This document shows positions 18,425 to 27,053 of a stretch of DNA of 28,052 bases, one piece after another. Source of the DNA: Caecitellus pseudoparvulus (Eukaryota; Bigyra: Bicosoecida); the NCBI GenBank assembly GCA_965644315.1, contig CBFFRQ010000177.1, positions 1 through 28,052 of the forward strand, read 5' to 3'. The notes beneath the pieces were generated by a model, which had not been told where the DNA came from, did no database searches, and worked only from the letters and a program-made list of their open reading frames with translations. Every line of letters begins with the position of its first letter. Position 1 is the stretch's first letter. The position numbers and the translations under genes were made by a program.

Positions 18425-19615
18425 TCACCCTTGCACCCAGCCCCCCCCTCGGGGGGGCCACTGGCCGTGGTTGGCCATCGGTCGGCGCAGGGGAGGGCGA
18501 TCTTCGCCTCTCCTCTCCTTGGCCGTGCGGTGCCGGACGAAGGGGTGGGGCTCAGGGACCCGGTCCTCTGAGTACCCCTCCCCCTGTGTTATGCCCCTCG
18601 CCCGCGAAGCAGCCTCGCTGCGGCCCGGATCTTGAGTAGGCAGCCTGTTGCCCAGCATGGCGTCCCGAAGCAGACTGTGTCCTACCCCGGACCGACCCCA
18701 GTAGCAGAGGCTAGGAACGTTCGAGGTCGGGGCCCACCCTCCCTGTTGGTGGATGGCCGCCGCTGGGAGCCCTTGCTGGACCCAGAACCTGTGGCCGCCT
18801 GGCCGCAGGCCTCCGAGGCCGACTCCGGTGTGCATCTTCAGCGCTGCGGTTATGTCCGCCCCGTCCTGGGACGATAGCACCCGACCTTTTCCTCGGGTTG
18901 CCTCTGCCCTGAGGTGGTCGAACGCGCGCGCCCACTCTGGGGACCTGGGGACGGACCATTGCCTGTCCCGGTGGTGATGTGTCTTGTCCCCATGCCTGCC
19001 CGTCACCACCCATACGCCGTCACGTCTTGTAAAGGTGAGGTCGGCCCATTCCAGGTGCAGCAGCTCGCCAGCGCGCATCATGGCCCAGAACCCAATCAGC
19101 AGGCAGGCTTGTAGCTTTGGGCGTCCGCCCAGAGCGTCCACCGTTTTACGAAGCTTGCTCATAGGCACGTGTTCACGGTGCTGCACAGGCGGGCTCGGTT
19201 TCATCCGGGCCAGCGCCTTCGTAAGCTTGGTGAGCGTCATGCCCACTCTGCTCAGGTTCTCGACTGGGATGCACCATGAGTTCGCGGCGGCCAGCAGGGC
19301 CTTGAGCTTGCCGCCGGCCGACCGTGACGAGCAGGCTCCCGTCGTCACTTGGTGTCGGGCCCACTCGATAACCTTGCTCGCCCGCAACGGGCCCGGCGCC
19401 CTCGGTCCTCTATGTTCCCCGCGTGTACAGAAGCGCAGGAAGGACGCTAGGAGCCTGGCGTACTTCTGTTGCGTCCGTGGTGCTAAGCTGTGCCGAATAC
19501 AGCTTCCGACGCCATTTAGCGGGATGGCCCGAACGAGCCGCGCTAGTTGCTCTTCCTTGACGACGATCCACCCTGCGTGAGGAGGAGGGCTGCCTGTTCG
19601 GCTGTCGTGACGCAG
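18425..19615 (-). CDS. Tyrosine recombinase (integrase) of the Ngaro/PAT-type element
   Basis: Open for 396 codons, the first about 24 overlapping the end of the RT frame; there is no ATG near the start. An N-terminal SAM-like core-binding region includes RTQQKYARLLASFLRFC. The catalytic domain has MMRAGELLHLEW (first catalytic Arg, near 19073), then GLRPGGHRFWVQQG (second Arg, about 18773-18814) and GGWAPTSNVPSLCYW (Trp in the H/W position, nucleophile Tyr, about 18697-18742). The His usually three residues before the second Arg is Gly here. After the Tyr a basic, proline-rich tail of about 100 residues follows. It would integrate and excise the circular cDNA. The lack of an ATG and the overlap suggest translation by frameshift from RT or by reinitiation. 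Confidence 0.85.
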   Translation of the reverse strand: MRHDSRTGSPPPHAGWIVVKEEQLARLVRAIPLNGVGSCIRHSLAPRTQQKYARLLASFLRFCTRGEHRGPRAPGPLRASKVIEWARHQVTTGACSSRSAGGKLKALLAAANSWCIPVENLSRVGMTLTKLTKALARMKPSPPVQHREHVPMSKLRKTVDALGGRPKLQACLLIGFWAMMRAGELLHLEWADLTFTRRDGVWVVTGRHGDKTHHHRDRQWSVPRSPEWARAFDHLRAEATRGKGRVLSSQDGADITAALKMHTGVGLGGLRPGGHRFWVQQGLPAAAIHQQGGWAPTSNVPSLCYWGRSGVGHSLLRDAMLGNRLPTQDPGRSEAASRARGITQGEGYSEDRVPEPHPFVRHRTAKERRGEDRPPLRRPMANHGQWPPRGGGWVQG

Positions 19616-21753
19616 TCAACGAGGTCGCCTGGGCCGCTCGCGCGCGCGTCTGGGTTAAGGACGACCCACTCAGTGGTTTGGTCGGTCGGCGATGTCTCTG
19701 CTTCCAGATTCAGGTCTACCATAGCGGCGGGAGGGGATCCCAGCCCGGAGGGATCCACGGTCTCCGGGTGAGAGAGGCGGTCCGCCTGCCAATTCAACCA
19801 CCGCCTCTCCCACCGAGCGACGAGGCGAATCCGCAGGCGCCTCTGCGCTAGGGCGAGGCAACGACAAAACTCAGTCATCGTTTCCGAACGGAGACTATAG
19901 CCGCGCTGGTGGATGGCCGCCGCGGCCCGTGAATCCACCACTGACTCCAGAAGAACCGGTGTACCGGGGCGCAGGCGATCCCGCACCATGCCGGCCGCCA
20001 CGACCTGCCAGAACAGAGCCGCTACCTCCCAGGTCGTGGAGAGGCCGGAGGTACGCAGCGTTCCCGGAGCGGAGCCGGCGACGCGCCGCGTCCAGGCCCA
20101 AGCCGTGGCCATGGTGCCACCGGCCGAGCGGTGCACGGTAAGAAACCCTCCCATGCCCCCGTCGCCTGCCGCGTCTGTCGCTCCGAACAGGGTAAGGCGG
20201 GAGTCGGTCGCGATAGGGACGGCGTCCCGAAGCAGGCGCGGGGCGTGGGGGAACTGCAGTTGTTGTGCGAACCATTCGAGGGCCGCCAGGGCCGAGCGGG
20301 GGATGTTCAGGGGTCGTGACCAGCTCGTAAAGCGAAAGGCCGGCTCCCCCATAGCACGGTAGAGGGGGGCGAGCCGCGCCCGACCCTCTGTCATCAGTTC
20401 CGCGGGGCGACGAAGCTGCGAGGTGAGGGCTGCGAAAGCGCGCTTCCGGAGCCCCCGAGTGTCGCTGTGCAGGCGCTCGACCACCAGCTCCAGTGCCACT
20501 GCGAGGAAGACTCGCTTGTGTTCCGGGAACCGGACCGCGACCCCCGCGGGCTGCGCCGAGAGGTGAAAGCCCAAGTAGTCAACCTCAGACGCCGGCCCCT
20601 GTAGCTTGGGCGCGCTTAGCCCCAGCCCCAGCAGGTGGAAACAATCCTTTACACCCTGCAGCACCTCGGCAGCCCGGTCTCGTGGGCTCGCCACCAGCAG
20701 GTCATCCATGTAGACCATGACCGCCGCCGAAGGGAAACGGGCCCGCAGAGTCTGTGCCAGCAGACCGGAGACCAAGCAGAAGACGAAGGGAGCCGCGGCC
20801 CACCCGAACGGGACGCGGCGCAACTCAAGAGGAGAAGTCCCGTCCCCGACCATGGTAAAGCGCCAGGCCGCGCGGGGGGCCACTGGGATGGTGGTGAACC
20901 CGTCCTTCACGTCTGCCACGATAAGCTGTTTGCCGCCCCCGACGCTGCACAACCACTCGGCCAGCGTCGGGTACACAAAGGGGATGCTGGCGGTGACGGC
21001 ATTGACCGCAGCCAGGTCGAACACGACCCGGTCCTTCCGGGCGCATAGCGAGGAGGGCGGCTGAGCAGACTTGGCCCCGGTGACGAAGTCGACTGCCTCG
21101 CGGGGACACGACTCAGCCCAACGCCTCAGGCGGTCGGGGCAGTCGGGCTCCGGGTTGAGGGACCACTTGGAGACCACGAACGCGGAAGCTACTGGAACCC
21201 CTTGGCGTCTCCTGGCGCGCATGTCCGCCGCGTCGAGAGGGACCGCCACCTCATCGCGCAACAACTGGGCGAAGCGATCCGCCAACGCCCGACGCTCCCG
21301 AGCCAGCACGCTGTAGGGCCTCTCCACTGAAAGCCGCCGGGGGGGGGGTGCTACCATGAGGTCTCCGGGATCCACGCCCTCCGTGGACACCCAGACGATG
21401 ACCCGGGCGGCCGGGCATCGCTGCAGCTGGGCTGCTACCCGGGAATCCCGCCCGCACACAGGGCACAACGTGCAGTGCGCCTGCCAGCACCCGACCGGGT
21501 CCAGAAGGCCGACCCGCCGTGGACGCGCTGCTGCCGCCAGCAGCTGTTCGAAAAGCCGCTGCGGGCGGAGCGAGGTCCCCCGTCCACAGGCCCGTATGAC
21601 AGCCTCTAAGACGAAGGCCATCGCCAGGTGGTTGTCTGCCCGGGGGCTGCGCTCTTCCAGAGATCGGGAGGGGTCTCCGGCACTGGCCAGCGGCAACGAA
21701 CCCCCCGGGCGGCGAGTTCCTATGCGCGGACACGTTCGAGGAGAAGGCCGAGC
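19543..21753 (-). CDS. Reverse transcriptase - RNase H of the Ngaro/PAT-type element
   Basis: Open from 21753, overlapping the last 34 nt of gag, to TAG at 19543. The first ATG is at 21621 (MAFVLEAV), so either frameshifting from gag or internal initiation supplies it. The N-terminal part has a Cys/His cluster (CWQAHCTLCPVC). RT motifs follow: VVFDLAAVN, motif A LIVADVKDGFTTI, motif B VPFGWAAAPFVF, motif C YMDD (20701-20712) and YLGFHL. RNase H follows with ATDAAGDGG (Asp), STTWEVAALF (Glu), VVDSRAAAAI (Asp) and WQADRLSHP (Asp). No methyltransferase-like domain of the DIRS type is seen. It copies element RNA into DNA and degrades the template. All core catalytic residues look intact. Confidence 0.92.
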   Translation of the reverse strand, partial: ARPSPRTCPRIGTRRPGGSLPLASAGDPSRSLEERSPRADNHLAMAFVLEAVIRACGRGTSLRPQRLFEQLLAAAARPRRVGLLDPVGCWQAHCTLCPVCGRDSRVAAQLQRCPAARVIVWVSTEGVDPGDLMVAPPPRRLSVERPYSVLARERRALADRFAQLLRDEVAVPLDAADMRARRRQGVPVASAFVVSKWSLNPEPDCPDRLRRWAESCPREAVDFVTGAKSAQPPSSLCARKDRVVFDLAAVNAVTASIPFVYPTLAEWLCSVGGGKQLIVADVKDGFTTIPVAPRAAWRFTMVGDGTSPLELRRVPFGWAAAPFVFCLVSGLLAQTLRARFPSAAVMVYMDDLLVASPRDRAAEVLQGVKDCFHLLGLGLSAPKLQGPASEVDYLGFHLSAQPAGVAVRFPEHKRVFLAVALELVVERLHSDTRGLRKRAFAALTSQLRRPAELMTEGRARLAPLYRAMGEPAFRFTSWSRPLNIPRSALAALEWFAQQLQFPHAPRLLRDAVPIATDSRLTLFGATDAAGDGGMGGFLTVHRSAGGTMATAWAWTRRVAGSAPGTLRTSGLSTTWEVAALFWQVVAAGMVRDRLRPGTPVLLESVVDSRAAAAIHQRGYSLRSETMTEFCRCLALAQRRLRIRLVARWERRWLNWQADRLSHPETVDPSGLGSPPAAMVDLNLEAETSPTDQTTEWVVLNPDARASGPGDLVDCVTTAEQAALLLTQGGSSSRKSN

Positions 21754-23708
21754 TTAGGTTCGCGCTTCGCGTACTCTCGCGCGAACTCACCGCCTTTGCT
21801 CCGCATCTTGGCACGGACGCGTCGGAGGAGAATAGTGAGGGCCTCCTCCTGGCCGCTGGCCTCCCCACCCCGCACGAGGGCCTGAACCTTCTCGCGTAGG
21901 CCTGGACAATCCTCGAGCGCATGTGTAGCGCACCTGGAAGAACAAGCCGTGCACCAAACGAAAGTGCGCGGGTCGTCGGCACCGAGTGGGGACCCCCTTC
22001 CCGGGCCGGCCACGTCGGCCGAGCCTCGGGGGGGCCGGCGCCCGCCCCTGGTGCCCTCGGCCGGTTGTGCCTCGGACCGGCGAGGGCGGGGAGACGGTGG
22101 CGGGGGTGCCGAGTGTGCCGCCGCCCCTTCCACCGCTATTTGGTGCAGCAGAGCAGAACGAGAGCTGGGGGCGACGGGGAGAAGGAGCGCTGACTCTGTC
22201 CTGATGGAGTCGGCCCACATCGCCGCCAAGCGCGCATCCGAGTCGGGGATCCGCGAGGCGCGCTTGCTACCCGCCATCGCCACCAGGCCCTCCAATGCGA
22301 TGGAGATCCAAACAATGAGCGAAAGCATCCTTCTCCAACCTCGCGTGTCCGCGAACATGAGACTGTCCGGGAGCAGCCAGACTGTGTCGAGCCATGCCCG
22401 GAGCATGTCCGCGGTGGTGCGACAGTCCAGAATCCTCCCCAGCAAGGACGCTAAGACGGACCGGCCCTTATAGCTGCCCATCATGACGCAGCGCAGCAGG
22501 GCGCCGCGTTCACAGCCGGCCCGCAGCACTTCTGTGTCCAGGACGACACGGACGCCACCGTCCTCCCCCGCCACGAAGTCCGTGACCAGCATGAGCCCTT
22601 CGTCCATCGAAATCCCAGACGCGTCCAGGTCCGTCCCGTGTAAGGGGCGCTGTACCCAGTCTGGAAGCGTAGACAACGCGCGAGCGGGGGGGGCGGGCAG
22701 ACCTGCGCATAAGAACGCACCGGTATCCATCGGGCCCGACGGCTTGGTCGGGCCGGTCCTGCAGAAGTCCAACATGCAAGCAGCTATTGGAGCGATTACC
22801 GACGCGCCCTGACGCTCCGGGAACACCCGACCCAATGCGGCGAGGAGCTGGCGCAACTCGTTGTCGTCGTCTCCGGGGTACGCGGCGACCCAGCGCCATG
22901 CGCCTAGCCTGAGCAAGACCGAATCCTGAGGGACGTCGGGAAAAGTACTCGCAATGCTGAGCGCTTCCGCCCCATCCGGCAGACCACCCGCGCCTGCCAG
23001 GGGCGGTGGCGCGACTTGGGGCGTGTCTGAGGATGCAGTGCCCCCCTCCTCGACACCGGCAGCCTCCGCGGTCGGCACGGAGGCCGGTTTCTCAACTTGC
23101 ACATTGGCCGGTGTGCCAGCTGACTCCCAGCCCCGCCAACCTTCCTCCCCCTCGTTCCAAGGAAAGAAGGCCGGACGTTTTGCCGCTGGTTCATCCAACC
23201 AGCCGCTATCCTTGCAGTGCTGTTCCAGGTCCTCCACAGTTACCTCCGGGGGCAGCTGGCACGCCGTCTTCCAGGCGGCCAGCTTCTCGGGGGACCAGGT
23301 TCGCCAGCCCCGCTGGGGGTCACAAGCGAACCTGGCACAGGTCCGGACGGCCTGAGCGCGGTCCACGCCCTCCGGCAAGGTCTCGGGAGGAACCAGGAAC
23401 AATGCAAGCGCCTCTTCAGGCGAGTGCGGCAGGGGGGCGGCCGAAGGCGCCGGAGCCGGCGCGCTAGCGCGCCGGCGGCTAGCCGCCCGCTCCACCGCCT
23501 CCATGAACCGCTCCTTCCCGTCCTCCCCCCCCAGGCGCCGCAGCCGATAGTGCTTCCCTACGGAACGCACATCGGCAAGGAGCGCCGAGGTCTGGACCCA
23601 GGTCCGTATGACCTCGACCTCGTACGACGCCACCAGGCCTTTCAGGGACGAGAACCGGAGAAGGTCCTCGACCCTAGCCAGGGGGGGTAGCGGGGCAGGG
23701 GCGGCCAT
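21720..23708 (-). CDS. Gag-like ORF1 of the Ngaro/PAT-type element
   Basis: 662 aa from the ATG at 23708, only 4 bp after repeat A1, to TAG at 21720. Low-complexity Ala/Pro/Glu-rich stretches separate more structured parts: an N-terminal helical region, residues about 120-190 rich in Trp (RGWRTWSPEKLAAW), and a central globular part. The best landmark is a C-terminal knuckle C586-X2-C589-X6-H596-X4-C601, close to the CX2CX4HX4C gag knuckle but with a longer middle spacing. A basic Pro/Arg/Gly-rich stretch precedes it. Its position before RT and the zinc knuckle make it the presumed nucleic-acid-packaging protein. I recognise no specific sequence family. Confidence 0.8.
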   Translation of the reverse strand: MAAPAPLPPLARVEDLLRFSSLKGLVASYEVEVIRTWVQTSALLADVRSVGKHYRLRRLGGEDGKERFMEAVERAASRRRASAPAPAPSAAPLPHSPEEALALFLVPPETLPEGVDRAQAVRTCARFACDPQRGWRTWSPEKLAAWKTACQLPPEVTVEDLEQHCKDSGWLDEPAAKRPAFFPWNEGEEGWRGWESAGTPANVQVEKPASVPTAEAAGVEEGGTASSDTPQVAPPPLAGAGGLPDGAEALSIASTFPDVPQDSVLLRLGAWRWVAAYPGDDDNELRQLLAALGRVFPERQGASVIAPIAACMLDFCRTGPTKPSGPMDTGAFLCAGLPAPPARALSTLPDWVQRPLHGTDLDASGISMDEGLMLVTDFVAGEDGGVRVVLDTEVLRAGCERGALLRCVMMGSYKGRSVLASLLGRILDCRTTADMLRAWLDTVWLLPDSLMFADTRGWRRMLSLIVWISIALEGLVAMAGSKRASRIPDSDARLAAMWADSIRTESALLLPVAPSSRSALLHQIAVEGAAAHSAPPPPSPRPRRSEAQPAEGTRGGRRPPRGSADVAGPGRGSPLGADDPRTFVWCTACSSRCATHALEDCPGLREKVQALVRGGEASGQEEALTILLRRVRAKMRSKGGEFAREYAKREPKLGLLLERVRA

Positions 23709-23711
23709 GGC

Positions 23712-23878
23712 AAAAGAAAAAGGAAGCGGGCGAAGTCAGGGAGGAAGGTTAGAGGGGGCATCGACGTGAGGGTCTGAGGATGGGAGGCGAGGTGAAGAGT
23801 GCGCCCCAGGCGACACTGCCCCGCCTCCCTCCCTGCAGAACCCCCGCTTGCCACCCCCTGCGGGGGAGGCAACAGCAG
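23712..23878 (-). repeat. Split direct repeat A1 (5' terminal)
   Basis: 167 bp, identical by eye to A2. On the minus strand it starts CTGCTGTTGCC directly after the host codon TAC. It forms the whole leader before the gag ATG, so it probably contains the promoter. Confidence 0.93.
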
Positions 23879-24193
23879 GTAGCGGACAACGCTCAGGTGC
23901 CCCACCTCGCACGCACCGATGAAGGCCCATTTGCGCCTGCACCTGTCTCCTGCTTCCTGTCCCCCAGGCTTGTCCTGCCAGCTCGTCAGCAGCGCGTGAA
24001 GCAGCTCTACGCTTCCTACCTCGCAAGCTACCTGAATTGCTTGGATGCCGTGAGTCAGGGTCAATGACTTGCCTAGGGAGCCCTCTTTACGTGCGCTACA
24101 CCTCAGCAGGCCAAGAAGCAACTCAGCATCATTCGTTGAGCAGGCTTTCTCCCACAAGGCGACCACTCCAGCTGAGCGCGCGTCACTTGCCAT

Positions 24194-24947
24194 GTTGCGT
24201 TTGAGTGCGTCGAATTCCGCTGGAGGTGCTGCACCGAACGGCAAGCACTGAGACGGCTGGAGAGTGGATATATGAGACGACCGCAAGGTGAGCATTGAAA
24301 AGAAGCTTGCTGAAGGTTGTTTGTAGTTTGGATTAGTCGAGCGTTTGCTTGTGCTTTGCGGGAAAGGAGGGAAAAGGGGGGCTGCAAGAGCCAGCGTTGC
24401 GCAGGAGCACTTCGCAGCTGACGTTGCAGCGGCACGACCCGCGCACACCGCGACCTCTTAGCTCTACTGCGCACATCGGTGGATCAGTGACAAAGTAAAC
24501 GACATTTACTGCACCTCTTTCGACGCCCTCAACGATTGCTGCAGCAGCTTGCAACGAACCAGCTGCCACGGTACTTGCGTTGCGCTGCGGTGCAGGGAAG
24601 CGCAGAGAGTGCCCTTCATGCACTCTGTAGAGGCCCTACAGAAGTCCCGCAGGAAGGTACGCAGAATATAAGCTGACCCTGGCTGCCCTGATTGATATCA
24701 GGCATCGCTCCCAGCCCATGGCCCCTCACACACGGGACAGACATGCGACCCGGCCGACACTCATCGCCACACACCTTGAGAGTGCCAGACAAAACCACGG
24801 ACCCCGCCCTTGTGTGCGCCACAGTACCTCCACTTCTCACCCGTCACCACAGCATCACGGAGTCTGCCCTGCGCTGTGCTGCCCCCTCCGCATCTTGCCG
24901 TGAACATCGCCCCCATGCGGTAATTGCCACCTCGCCCCGCCCACGCG
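24194..24947. other. Divergent intergenic region between ankyrin-like genes 1 and 2
   Basis: A 754-bp stretch between two start codons pointing away from each other, so it should hold both promoters. An AATATAAG at 24665-24672 on the plus strand is a candidate TATA box for gene 2, but it is about 275 bp from the ATG. The minus frame of gene 1 stays open upstream to 24448 without a better start. Confidence 0.4.
24268..24273 (-). promoter_or_regulatory. Possible TATA box for ankyrin-like gene 1
   Basis: The minus strand reads CTCATATATCC, 75-80 bp upstream of the preferred ATG at 24193. The distance suits a TATA element with a short leader and favours that start over the in-frame ATG at 24295. 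Confidence 0.3.
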
Positions 24948-25862
24948 ATGGCAAGCCAGTGCGCCCCAGAGGCGACTGCGGCACAGTGGGAAGAGGCGTG
25001 TGCTCAGCTTGACGCAAACCACCTGTGGCGCATCTTGCGATGGGCCAGTGACCAGCCCGTCTCGTTGGCCAAGGCGTTGGGTGGAGCAGACACCACGGCT
25101 GGGATTCAGGCTGCATGTTGGAGCGGGCACTTGGAGCTGGTGCGAGGTCTGTTGGCGCTGACGGGTGATCTTGCAGTGGATGTGCATGCAAAGAATGAGT
25201 ATGGCTTCCGGTATGCTTGTCGAAATGGCCACTTGAGTGTTGTCCGCGAGCTCCTGGCACTCACCGATGAGATGGCAGTGGATGTGCATGCAGAAGATGG
25301 TGGTGGTCCTGAGGCTGGGCTCCGGTGGGCATGCCACAATGGACACTTGCAGGTGGTCCATGAGTTGCTTGCCCAAAGTGGCAGTCGAGCTGCTGAGGTG
25401 CACCTCAACCGAGAGCAAATGTTTCGTGGCGCTTGTCGGCGTGGGCAGGTGGACATTGTGCGTGCTCTCCTTTCTCTTGAGGGACATCGCGCTGTGGACG
25501 TGCACGCTCCGGATCGCCATGGCCATGACGCAGCCTTTAGAAGTGCATGCACCAACGGCCACACGGAAGTCGTGCGTGTGCTGTTGGCCCTGTCTGGAGC
25601 CCAGGCACTGGTCGTTGATGCACGCATGTGGCAGAGCCCGAAAGCCGCCTTCCGAGCCGCATGCACACATGGCCGCACAGGTGTTGTTTGTGAGCTGTTG
25701 GGCCTCACTGGCCCCCGCGCCATCCCAGACCACGTCTGGCGACAAGAAGGGGAGTTCGTCGCGCAAGCTGCTCGTGATGCAGTATGGGCTGGCACCAGCA
25801 CACGGCAAGGGCGGCGTTCAATGCTCTTCTTGAGAAATCGTGGTGCTGGACGAGCGGGATGA
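24948..25862 (+). CDS. Ankyrin-like repeat protein 2 (complete)
   Basis: 304 aa from the ATG at 24948. The frame is open a little further upstream but has no other ATG. The N-terminal cap (MASQCAPEATAAQWEEACAQ, then LDANHLWRIL) matches the starts of the other two paralogues. Six repeats follow with cores such as GHLSVVRELLALTDEMAVDV and GHTEVVRVLLALSGAQ. Three have the full 38-aa period and others are shortened (AKNEYGFRYAC, REQMFRGAC). A degenerate last unit and a basic tail (TRQGRRSMLFLRNRGAGRAG) close it. No signal peptide or membrane segment is seen. It is likely a protein-binding scaffold; the partner is unknown. It is transcribed divergently from gene 1 and in the same direction as gene 3. 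Confidence 0.85.
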   Translation: MASQCAPEATAAQWEEACAQLDANHLWRILRWASDQPVSLAKALGGADTTAGIQAACWSGHLELVRGLLALTGDLAVDVHAKNEYGFRYACRNGHLSVVRELLALTDEMAVDVHAEDGGGPEAGLRWACHNGHLQVVHELLAQSGSRAAEVHLNREQMFRGACRRGQVDIVRALLSLEGHRAVDVHAPDRHGHDAAFRSACTNGHTEVVRVLLALSGAQALVVDARMWQSPKAAFRAACTHGRTGVVCELLGLTGPRAIPDHVWRQEGEFVAQAARDAVWAGTSTRQGRRSMLFLRNRGAGRAG

Positions 25863-25887
25863 AACTCCCCTAGTACAGCGATTGTGG

Positions 25888-26235
25888 CTACCATGGTGGC
25901 AGCTGGATCTCGCGAACAAAGCGCCACAACCTCGTAAATGACGCTTCATCACCTCTGCTCTCTGGGATGGCGCCCCCGTCGTTCAATCGGGCCGATGATC
26001 TGAAAAAGAGGGCTCCTCTTCTGAACTTCCTGGCTCGGCGCACGGCTTGGGCCACTGCGTGTTGCACCTCAGGGCATGCACCGGGAGAGGCGTGCTTTCT
26101 GAACAGCATCTTTTTCCAGGAGCCCACCTTGTGCTCAAAGGGCCGCAAAAGGTCTCACGAGAAGGCCGCCTGCACCTTGGCCAAGCCTTCGCGGTTGTGC
26201 ATGATGTAGCACTCCCACAGGCGAATGACGCACAT
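25888..26235 (-). pseudogene. Possible broken short gene with one in-frame stop
   Basis: From an ATG at 26235 the frame reads MCVIRLWECYIMHNREGLAK, VQAAFS, a TGA at 26157-26155, then DLLRPFEHKVGSWKKMLFRK and on to a stop at 25888. Both sides of the TGA have protein-like composition and the same frame, so this may be a recent nonsense pseudogene or a gene fragment. The bases around the stop (CGTGAGACC) also resemble a splice donor, but I found no convincing acceptor. I do not recognise the protein. Confidence 0.25.
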
Positions 26236-26580
26236 GATGTGCACAGTGAGGAGTGTTAGAGGGCGAGGCTTCTGCAATCAAGGAAGTTGGGTGTAGGGTG
26301 CGTGTGTAAAATACTGCCCTTGCAGGGGCGAAGCCGACGCCATGCCGGGCTGGGCCATGGCTTAACCTGCCACCACGTGGCTGGTAGCAACTTGGTGAGT
26401 GAAGAGCCATCCAACTATGCTTTTGAGAGGAGTGAATCTTGCGCCATGGCAGGGTAATTTCCGGCACAGGTGTGGGGATGGATATTTTGCTTGGCGCTCA
26501 AGTCTATGATAGTGGTTCTCCTCTGATAGAACGCTCCAACTCGCTGCCGGAGAATTGATCCACACTTGCCTGGGTCATAG

Positions 26581-26886
26581 GCACAGCCTGTCCATACGCG
26601 CTTCTGGCGTATCCCTTCCCTGCAAGTCTCCGTCGGCCTGGCCCTGCCACAGCTTCGGACACGGGCCAAGCTGGACACACTCTCCGCCTTGGCACAACTC
26701 AAACAATTCTTGCCAGGGGCGACGGAAATTCAGCCTGGAAACGATCAAACAACGACATTCGCTCGCTACCGGTTTGAACCTGTCTATTCCTGCACTGTGT
26801 CAGGAGGTGCGTGCCGCGCTGGCGTGTCGCGAGTAGTTGCGATAAACAAGCAAGTACTTCTCACACAATCTGTGCATACACGCTGA
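26581..26886 (+). other. Coding-like open frame without a start codon
   Basis: 101 codons between stops with protein-like composition (ALAQLKQFLPGATEIQPGND, then FARYRFEPVYSC) but no ATG. It could be an exon or gene remnant. Chance in GC-rich DNA is possible. I recognise no family. Confidence 0.15.
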
Positions 26887-27053
26887 CACAGCGGCAGCAA
26901 CTGCATGATCACAGACTTGGCATCATCTAGGTTTCAAAACTTCTCCTGCTGCATACCTGTTGCTCTTCTGCGAGCCATCACGGAGCATTACTCGCACGAG
27001 CTTGCCTCAACCTGTAGCTCCAACTTCAGCGTCGGCCACTGGCGTCACTCACC

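Larger units (their letters stand above)
17902..23878 (-). mobile_element. Complete Ngaro/PAT-type tyrosine-recombinase retrotransposon
   Basis: 5977 bp, reading on the minus strand as A1 (167 bp), gag, RT-RNase H, YR, B1 (166 bp), A2 (167 bp), an 18-nt spacer, B2 (166 bp). The split direct repeats A1/A2 and B1/B2 look identical by eye, which with three intact ORFs indicates a recent and perhaps still active copy. There is no target-site duplication, as expected when a tyrosine recombinase integrates a circular DNA intermediate. Gag starts 4 bp after A1 and YR stops 7 bp before B1, so there is almost no spare sequence. Split direct repeats distinguish it from true DIRS elements, which have inverted termini. 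Confidence 0.92.
16891..24193 (-). pseudogene. Ankyrin-like repeat gene 1, split by a retrotransposon
   Basis: The 5' part is 24193-23879 (105 codons) and the 3' part is 17901-16891 (336 codons plus TAG). Between them sits a 5977-bp YR retrotransposon. The start at 24193 (MASDARSAG, WEKAC) is chosen because both paralogues in this window begin MAS/MAT with the same cap; an in-frame ATG at 24295 is possible. The host codons TAC and TTG flank the insert exactly. Without it the frame would read VVRY-LLDLPSPR with no base gained or lost. The 3' part has seven repeats of about 38 aa with cores such as GHVGVVRKLLSLTGDRYIDV, then a degenerate eighth. Ankyrin-type proteins are binding scaffolds; the partner is unknown. 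As it stands only truncated or readthrough products could be made, so it is called a pseudogene, and a recent one because both parts are otherwise intact. Confidence 0.85.
25863..27053. other. Intergenic region between ankyrin-like genes 2 and 3
   Basis: About 1.2 kb. Two coding-like frames are listed separately (25888-26235 minus, 26581-26886 plus). Otherwise I see no RNA gene, repeat or transposon end. The promoter of gene 3 should lie in the last few hundred bases; I find no clear TATA box there. Confidence 0.4.

Noticed and set aside
23642-24448. A 268-codon minus-strand gene
   Set aside because: Its last 79 codons read into repeat A1 and the start of gag, and its first 85 lie upstream of the preferred start. 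Only 24193-23879 is supported.
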